DNA from: Bacillota bacterium
GTDB lineage: Bacteria > Bacillota > Clostridia > UBA1381 > UMGS1253
Assembly: GCA_022706785.1 (NCBI GenBank)
Contig: JAKJBW010000014.1
Span: 1 to 47,168 of the forward strand
Reading direction: 5' to 3'
DNA length: 47,168 nucleotides
Of the stretch, positions 42,181-47,168 are shown one piece after another. Made by a program: the position numbers and the translations under genes. The notes below the pieces were generated by a model that saw only the letters and a program-made list of their open reading frames with translations, searched no databases and was not told where the DNA came from. Position 1 is the stretch's first letter, and each line of letters opens with the position of its first letter.

Positions 42181-43743
42181 ATGAAAGAAATCAGCGCAGA
42201 ACTGTATCAGCCGGTTGATATAGTCATTGACGGCAAAAGCGCTTTGCCTAATCTATTTTTTGCGCAGATCAAGGGAATATTTAAAGGGCCGCAGGGCGAA
42301 ACCTTGTCCATACCGGCATTTTACAATGGGGACGATAAATGGATAATCAGATTTTCACCGGTATCTTTAGGAAATTGGTATTATGAAATACAATCAACAG
42401 ATGTGGATTGCAGCGAAAAATCAGGTATGGTAATTGCCGCAGAGAATCGTAATAAAAACATCCATGGCAGGCTAAGGTGCAATGATTCTTGCAAACATCA
42501 TTTTGTCTATGAAGACGGCACGAATCATTTTATGATGGCCTATGAATGCAACTGGTTATTTTCCCTTGGCCTTGGGGATCCACAGATAAAAAAAGTCAAA
42601 GCGCTTATCGCGCAAATCAAGCAGTATCATTTCAATCAAGTTATCATGAATGTATACGCATATGACACATGGTGGAGCCCGGGGAACGCTTCTGATGCGG
42701 ATTACGGCCCGCCAAAGGAGATTATTTGGGAAGGCAGCAATGATGAGCCCGATCATGGCAGATTCAATATCGGCTATATGGAAAATCTGGACCGAACGAT
42801 TGCGCTTTTGATGAAGGAAGGCATAACAGCGCATTTGTACTTGAAAGTATTTAATAAAATGGTGAAATGGCCCGAGAATTATTCTGTATATGATGATTTA
42901 TATTTCTCGTATATCATAGCCAGATATCAGGCTTTTCCTAATATTATATGGGATTTTTCTAAGGAAGGGTTTTATGAACTGGATAAAGACTATTTAATCA
43001 ATAGGCTGAATCTGATCAAAAACAATGATGCCTATAATCATCTGACAACCGTTCATGATGACAGGATATTATATGGGCGCTGTGCGGACAGACTGCCCGT
43101 CGATTTTCTGACCGCACAGCAGCATAAGGCGCATTATCGCCATACGGATTTCTATTATTTTACCTTACTGGAAACCATGAAAAAGGATTGGCCTGTGCTG
43201 GTGGCCGAGTTCGGCTATGAGCATGGTCCCAAGGGCGCGGACGATCTGACATACAAACAGGGAAACTCTGCCGAAGATTTGATAGGCATAGCCTATGACA
43301 TCATCATGGCAGGGGGTTACATCACTTACTACTATACCTATACCGGCTGGGATATCATTGACTACAGCAGTATTCCGAAAGGATACGGCTACTTTAAGAT
43401 ACTTTATGAGTTTTTCACTTCTGTAAAATGGTATGCATTCACACCCTATCCCGATTGTAATTGCGCAGGCTGCAGATGCCTGGCCCGTGTGGGGCATGAA
43501 TACATCTTTTTCATTGACAAGGTTACCAATTTTGGACGGAGAATCAATTTAAAACAAGTTTTGGATGAAATGGGTGACAGGCAGTACAAAATGGTTTGGA
43601 TCAATATTTACACAGGAGAAAGGGTCGAAACAGACATCAAGCATGTGGCAACCAACAGTGACGACTATATGAAAGAATTGGCCATATTGAACGTGCCTTT
43701 TGGTGAAACGCCGGCCTTGCTATACATTGCAGCGGGAGAATAG
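42181..43743 (+). CDS. DUF5060/DUF4038 glycoside hydrolase-like protein
   Basis: A 520-residue cytoplasmic protein without a signal peptide. Residues about 8-90 form a DUF5060 beta-sandwich (VDIVIDGKSALPNLFFAQIK, then DDKWIIRFSPVSLGNWYYEI). From about 100 a DUF4038-type TIM barrel follows (HHFVYEDGTNHFMMAYECNW, then YHFNQVIMNVYAYDTWWSPG, then NIIWDFSKEGFYELDKDY, then PVLVAEFGYEHG with a Glu in the nucleophile position). Relatives include putative endoglucanases and the apiosidase GH140. The family normally has a catalytic acid/base on strand 4; DFSKEGFYEL is the candidate here. It is more AT-rich than its upstream neighbour. ATG 42181 has AAAGGATG. A terminator follows. Confidence 0.85.
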   Translation: MKEISAELYQPVDIVIDGKSALPNLFFAQIKGIFKGPQGETLSIPAFYNGDDKWIIRFSPVSLGNWYYEIQSTDVDCSEKSGMVIAAENRNKNIHGRLRCNDSCKHHFVYEDGTNHFMMAYECNWLFSLGLGDPQIKKVKALIAQIKQYHFNQVIMNVYAYDTWWSPGNASDADYGPPKEIIWEGSNDEPDHGRFNIGYMENLDRTIALLMKEGITAHLYLKVFNKMVKWPENYSVYDDLYFSYIIARYQAFPNIIWDFSKEGFYELDKDYLINRLNLIKNNDAYNHLTTVHDDRILYGRCADRLPVDFLTAQQHKAHYRHTDFYYFTLLETMKKDWPVLVAEFGYEHGPKGADDLTYKQGNSAEDLIGIAYDIIMAGGYITYYYTYTGWDIIDYSSIPKGYGYFKILYEFFTSVKWYAFTPYPDCNCAGCRCLARVGHEYIFFIDKVTNFGRRINLKQVLDEMGDRQYKMVWINIYTGERVETDIKHVATNSDDYMKELAILNVPFGETPALLYIAAGE

Positions 43744-43810
43744 TATAAAATCAATCCTGTCGATACCGGAATTGTTTTTATCTGTCTGCCTTAGCCAAAA
43801 CGATATGAGG

Positions 43811-43828
43811 TGTACGGTGATCCGTACA
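43811..43828. repeat. Small perfect hairpin
   Basis: TGTACGG-TGAT-CCGTACA, a 7-bp stem with a tetraloop directly ahead of the terminator. It may be a processing signal or simply a second arm of the operon end. Confidence 0.4.
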
Positions 43829-43835
43829 ACTATAC

Positions 43836-43870
43836 ACGCCCACATTTTTATCATGTGGGCGTTGTTTTTA
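43836..43870 (+). terminator. Rho-independent terminator
   Basis: ACGCCCACAT-TTTTATC-ATGTGGGCGT, a perfect 10-bp stem followed by TGTTTTTAT. It ends the membrane protein-glycosidase operon. Confidence 0.88.
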
Positions 43871-43955
43871 TAAAAGATTGAATCAAACCAGATGGCAAAA
43901 AAATCTGACAATTTGCCGTATTTGTTGCATGATTCCGGCGGGTACGGCGTACTTT

Positions 43956-44624
43956 TCAGTCTATGGCAAGAATCACGCTAAGCACCTTTCCGAGTATTGT
44001 TACCTGTTTGGCGCCGAGCGGAAACGTCTGCGGCAAATATGATGCGTCAGTGCTTTGCGGCAGTAACGAGATCTGGGCATCTTTAATTTCCACTTTTCTC
44101 ACAATAGCCTGCCCGGAGTCGATCATAACCACGGCAATATCGCCGCTGTTAACCTCCTGCTGCTTGCGCACCAGTATGGTGTCCCCTTGTGAAATTCGCG
44201 CACGATCCATACTGTAATCGTTCATACGGAGGCCAAAATATTCACAAACTTTGTCCAGGTTAGCCGGCAGGGCTATGTAATCTACTGCTGTCTGCGCAAA
44301 ATATCTCGGGAGCCCCCCGCTGATATCGTCCAATACCGGAATACGGGTCACGGTGCGGTAATCTGTGCCGGGATCCTGCCTGAAGGTTTTTGACGAAAAG
44401 AAGCTTTCGGGCGTATCATCGTTTAAGCCTAATAAATAGTCCACACTTACGTTGAAGAGGCTTGAAATGGCGATCAGTTTTTCAGTATCGGGCATGGAAA
44501 TCCCCGTCTCGTAATTGCTGACCGCCGACTTGCCGACTCCGAGCCTCTCGCCAAGGTCGCGCTGTGTCAGGCCATATTGAACACGCAGCTTTTTTAGTTT
44601 TTCACTAAATTCGTTTTGAATCAC
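43956..44624 (-). CDS. XRE-type HTH regulator with S24 (LexA-like) C-terminal domain
   Basis: A 222-residue regulator similar in build to phage CI and LexA-like repressors. The N-terminal HTH is KLKKLRVQYGLTQRDLGERL, then GVGKSAVSNYETGISMPD. The C-terminal S24 peptidase-like domain has Ser in MNDYSMDRARISQGDTILV and Lys in QAIVRKVEIKD, so the Ser-Lys dyad is present. The usual Ala-Gly cleavage site is not clear (ISGGLPRYF is in its place). The GTG at 44624 is preferred: AAGGAG lies 7 bases away, while the TTG at 44630 is too close. No phage genes are nearby, so it is probably a chromosomal stress regulator. Confidence 0.88.
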   Translation of the reverse strand: MIQNEFSEKLKKLRVQYGLTQRDLGERLGVGKSAVSNYETGISMPDTEKLIAISSLFNVSVDYLLGLNDDTPESFFSSKTFRQDPGTDYRTVTRIPVLDDISGGLPRYFAQTAVDYIALPANLDKVCEYFGLRMNDYSMDRARISQGDTILVRKQQEVNSGDIAVVMIDSGQAIVRKVEIKDAQISLLPQSTDASYLPQTFPLGAKQVTILGKVLSVILAID

Positions 44625-44688
44625 ACACAAGCTCCTTTTTCTGTTTCATAGTGTGCCCTGCCTGGGTGCATGCCGGCCTGCTTGCCGT

Positions 44689-45315
44689 CTATTGCGTATA
44701 ATCGCGTACCCTAAAACGGCAGCCTGCTTTTTGTGCGATTTTGCGGCAGGCCTCAATTTCATCAGCCGGGAGCAGGTCCACCACACTGAGCACAACCTCA
44801 GGCACATACTTTGCCGCGCGGGCGGCAAAATCCAGCATACCATAAAAACCGTCTTCACCGTAATCTGACAGGCAAATCTTATCATACGCTGCCGCAGTCG
44901 ACGCGTTTAAGCTGATGGATATGACATCCACCAGTCCCGCCATTTTAGGCGTGACGTCATAGCCTATAATTAGATTTGCGTGCCCGTTGGTGTTAATTCG
45001 GATTAAAATATCCTTATAGTTTTCCTTTAGCCAAAGGCATATCGCCATAACATCGTCAAACCGCATAAGCGGCTCGCCATATCCGCAGAATACCACTTCC
45101 TTGTAGCCGCCCGGCTTTTCACGCAGGAGCGCAGCCTTGATCTCCGATACGGAGGGCTCATGTGTAAGCCACAGGTCTGTCCCGCCGCCAACGCCGTCGG
45201 GGTTGTTGCGAATGCAGAAGGTGCAGCGGTTGGTGCAGCGGTTGGTAATATTAAGGTACAGCGATCCCTCGTGACCGTCTTGGGCGCCATATTTATAGAG
45301 AATGGTATCTGACAT
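44689..45315 (-). CDS. Radical SAM protein (TatD-link type)
   Basis: A 208-residue short radical SAM protein. The cluster motif is CTNRCTFCIRN with CxxxCxxC, close to the N terminus (LYLNITNRCTNRCTFC), and FCGYGEPLMRFDDVM is the SAM motif. The sequence matches the small family usually encoded next to TatD nucleases; no auxiliary cluster domain is present. Here its upstream neighbour is V-ATPase subunit D, 43 bases away, with no tatD in the window. The function of the family is unknown. ATG 45315 follows AAGGAAT. The length is as expected for the family. Confidence 0.85.
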   Translation of the reverse strand: MSDTILYKYGAQDGHEGSLYLNITNRCTNRCTFCIRNNPDGVGGGTDLWLTHEPSVSEIKAALLREKPGGYKEVVFCGYGEPLMRFDDVMAICLWLKENYKDILIRINTNGHANLIIGYDVTPKMAGLVDVISISLNASTAAAYDKICLSDYGEDGFYGMLDFAARAAKYVPEVVLSVVDLLPADEIEACRKIAQKAGCRFRVRDYTQ

Positions 45316-45358
45316 ACATAATTCCTTTCATGACACGCCGGCGCAGGACCGTCGCTTA

Positions 45359-45991
45359 CTAATGCTTTCGCTCTTTCTGCCCTTTTATCACCTTCAGACG
45401 GGTAAACTCTTCCCTCTCCTTTTCTTCCAGGACACTTTGGATTTCGGAGGTGATGGTCTGATATTTTGGGATAGTGACGTTTTTTAAAGCATTTGCGCGC
45501 TTCTGTGTTTTTTTGATATTGACGGCAAGGCGATACACTGCGTTTTCCACTTCCGCCAGCTCTATGCAAAGCTCCTTTACCGCAATAAAGTGCAGGCAGG
45601 CCTCGTCCAGTGAGGAGGTGGTGGCATACAGGCCGTAGCGCGGATGCATCTCCTGTTTTTCATGCGCCACAATGGGAATCTCGGTCCCCATAACGCTGCG
45701 CGACATGACCTTAATGCTGTCTTCGAGGGGAAGCGCATGGCCGAGCTCTTCCACCTGTTCAATACCGACAGCGATGTTGGCGCGCTGCAGCACAGCGTAG
45801 GCGGATGAAAAGATGGTATCAATCTTGCCTTGTATTTCTTTTGCCTTGCTGATAAGCTCCATCATCTCGCGAATGAGGATGTTGCGCTTTTTATCCAGCA
45901 GCTCATAGCCCTGCATAGACAGCGCGAGCGTGTTTTTGGCAAGTATCAGATTACCTTTTGTGGGGAACAACGTGATATCCACGGGCAGCAC
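45359..45991 (-). CDS. atpD: V-type ATP synthase subunit D
   Basis: A 210-residue helical central-stalk subunit that joins the V1 head to the membrane rotor. The pattern is the typical subunit D: FPTKGNLILAKNTLALSMQG, then YELLDKKRNILIREMMELIS, then a long helix hairpin, and near the end VNIKKTQKRANALKNVTIPK. The C-terminal tail is basic (EREEFTRLKVIKGQKERKH). The GTG at 45991 has AAGGGTGT just before it; a second GTG at 45982 is possible. It follows subunit B by 38 bases in the usual A-B-D order. Confidence 0.93.
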   Translation of the reverse strand: MLPVDITLFPTKGNLILAKNTLALSMQGYELLDKKRNILIREMMELISKAKEIQGKIDTIFSSAYAVLQRANIAVGIEQVEELGHALPLEDSIKVMSRSVMGTEIPIVAHEKQEMHPRYGLYATTSSLDEACLHFIAVKELCIELAEVENAVYRLAVNIKKTQKRANALKNVTIPKYQTITSEIQSVLEEKEREEFTRLKVIKGQKERKH

Positions 45992-46029
45992 ACACCCTTC
46001 CTATCATGTACACATAAGTCAGCTCACTG

Positions 46030-47168
46030 TTATGACTTGTAGTATTTTTCTATCAATTCCGGTGAAAGGCGGTCAAGCTCGCTTGCCGGAAGCAGCTTCA
46101 AAAGGCTCCAGCCCAGATCCAGGGTCTGGATAATATTTCTGTTTTCATTGCTGTTTTGGCTGATAAACCGTTTTTCAAATTCCTCGCCGAAACGCATATA
46201 CTGCTTGTCGGTATCCGTCAGCTCATCCTCACCGATAACCGACGCCAATGCGCGCGCATCGCCAACCTTGGCGTAGCTGGCAAACAGCTGGCCTGCCAGA
46301 TCGGCATGCTCCGAACGCGTAAAGCCTTCGCCGATACCGTCCTTCATCAGGCGGGAAAGGCTGGGCAGGATGGCGACAGGCGGATACACGCCCCTTTGCG
46401 ACAGCCCGCGGTCAAGCACGATCTGCCCTTCGGTGATGTAGCCTGTGAGGTCGGGGATGGGATGGGTGATATCGTCGTTGGGCATAGTCAGGATGGGGAT
46501 TTGGGTCACCGAACCGCCTTGGCCGTTTATGATGCCCGCCCGTTCAAACAAGGATGCCAAGTCGCTGTATAAGTATCCGGGGAAGCCTTTTCTGCTGGGG
46601 ATCTCACCCTTGGAGGATGAAATCTCACGCAAGGCCTCGGCATATGAGGTCATATCCGTCAAAATAACCAAAATGTGCATATTATGCTTAAACGCCAGAT
46701 ACTCCGCCGCGGTAAGCGCGCAGCGCGGCGTTATGATACGCTCTATCACCGGGTCGCCCGACAGATTTAAAAACATGACGACCTTACCGAGCACGCCGCT
46801 TGCCTCAAAGCTGCGTTTAAAGTATTCCGCTACGTCGTGGCCGACGCCCATGGCGGCAAAGACAACGGCAAAATCGTTGTTGTCGCCGCTTATCTGAGCC
46901 TGGCGCACGATCTGAACGGCAAGCTGGTCGTGCGCCAGACCGTTCCCCGAAAAGATGGGGAGCTTCTGGCCGCGGATCAGTGTGGAAAGGCCGTCAATGG
47001 AGCTGATACCCGTCTGTATGAAGTTTTTGGGGTACTCACGCAGTACGGGGTTGATGGGCTGGCCGTTGATATCGCGGATTTCATCGGGGTAGATATCGCC
47101 AAGTCCGTCGATAGGCCTGCCGCTGCCCGACAGTATGCGGCCCAAAAGCTCCTTTGAAAGCGGCATCT
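46030..47168 (-). CDS. atpB: V-type ATP synthase subunit B (5' partial)
   Basis: The C-terminal 379 residues of the regulatory, non-catalytic nucleotide-binding subunit of the V1 head. The gene enters from the window edge, so about the first 80 residues are missing. Family signatures: [20 protein letters not shown], then [20 protein letters not shown] with [11 protein letters not shown] in place of the P-loop (as expected for subunit B, which lacks GKT), [14 protein letters not shown], and [20 protein letters not shown] followed by [15 protein letters not shown]. Subunit A should lie upstream, outside the window. The enzyme is a proton or sodium pump or synthase. Confidence 0.95.
   Translation of the reverse strand, partial: MPLSKELLGRILSGSGRPIDGLGDIYPDEIRDINGQPINPVLREYPKNFIQTGISSIDGLSTLIRGQKLPIFSGNGLAHDQLAVQIVRQAQISGDNNDFAVVFAAMGVGHDVAEYFKRSFEASGVLGKVVMFLNLSGDPVIERIITPRCALTAAEYLAFKHNMHILVILTDMTSYAEALREISSSKGEIPSRKGFPGYLYSDLASLFERAGIINGQGGSVTQIPILTMPNDDITHPIPDLTGYITEGQIVLDRGLSQRGVYPPVAILPSLSRLMKDGIGEGFTRSEHADLAGQLFASYAKVGDARALASVIGEDELTDTDKQYMRFGEEFEKRFISQNSNENRNIIQTLDLGWSLLKLLPASELDRLSPELIEKYYKS

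Overview
The window looks like a piece of chromosome from an anaerobic, endospore-forming Clostridia-type Firmicute of mid GC content. The supporting signs are a SpoIID gene behind a sigma-E-like promoter, a SleB-type cortex hydrolase, a Mini-III RNase next to cysS, a V-type ATPase, split transketolase, an oxygen-sensitive sulfatase-maturing radical SAM enzyme, strong AGGAGG ribosome sites and frequent TTG/GTG starts. I cannot name a genus. No rRNA, tRNA, CRISPR array or transposase gene was seen.

Layout. 1-5.2 kb (+): glycan cluster with a GlmU-like nucleotidyltransferase (cut by the window edge), a GH2 glycosidase, an anaerobic sulfatase maturase and a Cys-type sulfatase that is its obvious substrate. 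5.4-6.2 kb (-): stalk-domain SleB-like hydrolase. 6.5-11.4 kb (-): cysE-cysS-small ORF-mrnC-split transketolase behind a near-consensus sigma-A promoter. 11.7-13.6 kb (-): large membrane protein with a C-terminal stalk domain. 13.6-17.0 kb: a dicluster ferredoxin/cupin/ferredoxin operon with a CRP/FNR-type palindrome near -41, a DUF4363-DUF421 pair, and a Crp/Fnr regulator that is the natural candidate for that site. 17.1-23.8 kb (-): six-gene polyamine operon speD-speA-speE-speB-CASDH-nspC encoding two routes from putrescine to spermidine, preceded by a leader of more than 500 nt. 24.5-28.1 kb: a NYN/OST-HTH protein, three small hypothetical proteins and spoIID. 28.1-31.6 kb: an AT-richer block with an inverted-repeat element, a helicase remnant, and an AraC regulator divergent from a Gfo/Idh/MocA dehydrogenase and a TIM-barrel isomerase. 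31.7-35.2 kb (-): gpmI and a fused pgk-tpi. 35.2-38.4 kb: repeat element, then two LplB/LplC-type permeases, the first with a long coiled-coil N terminus. 38.5-40.3 kb (-): glmS. 40.6-43.7 kb (+): a GT-C-like membrane protein and a DUF5060/DUF4038 glycosidase. 44-47.2 kb (-): XRE-S24 regulator, TatD-link-type radical SAM protein, and V-ATPase subunits D and B (B cut by the edge).

Most notable: two intergenic elements of about 160 bp, at 18407-18570 and 35411-35570, share internal sequence blocks but have different terminal arms. In each copy the arms remain complementary, and the one imperfect pair becomes a U-G wobble on the strand of the polyamine operon. This is compensatory change and suggests a structured RNA or hairpin element family. 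Also notable are the two spermidine routes in one operon, the long speD leader with a rod-like fold, fully overlapping divergent promoters at 29.6 kb, and the coiled-coil permease.
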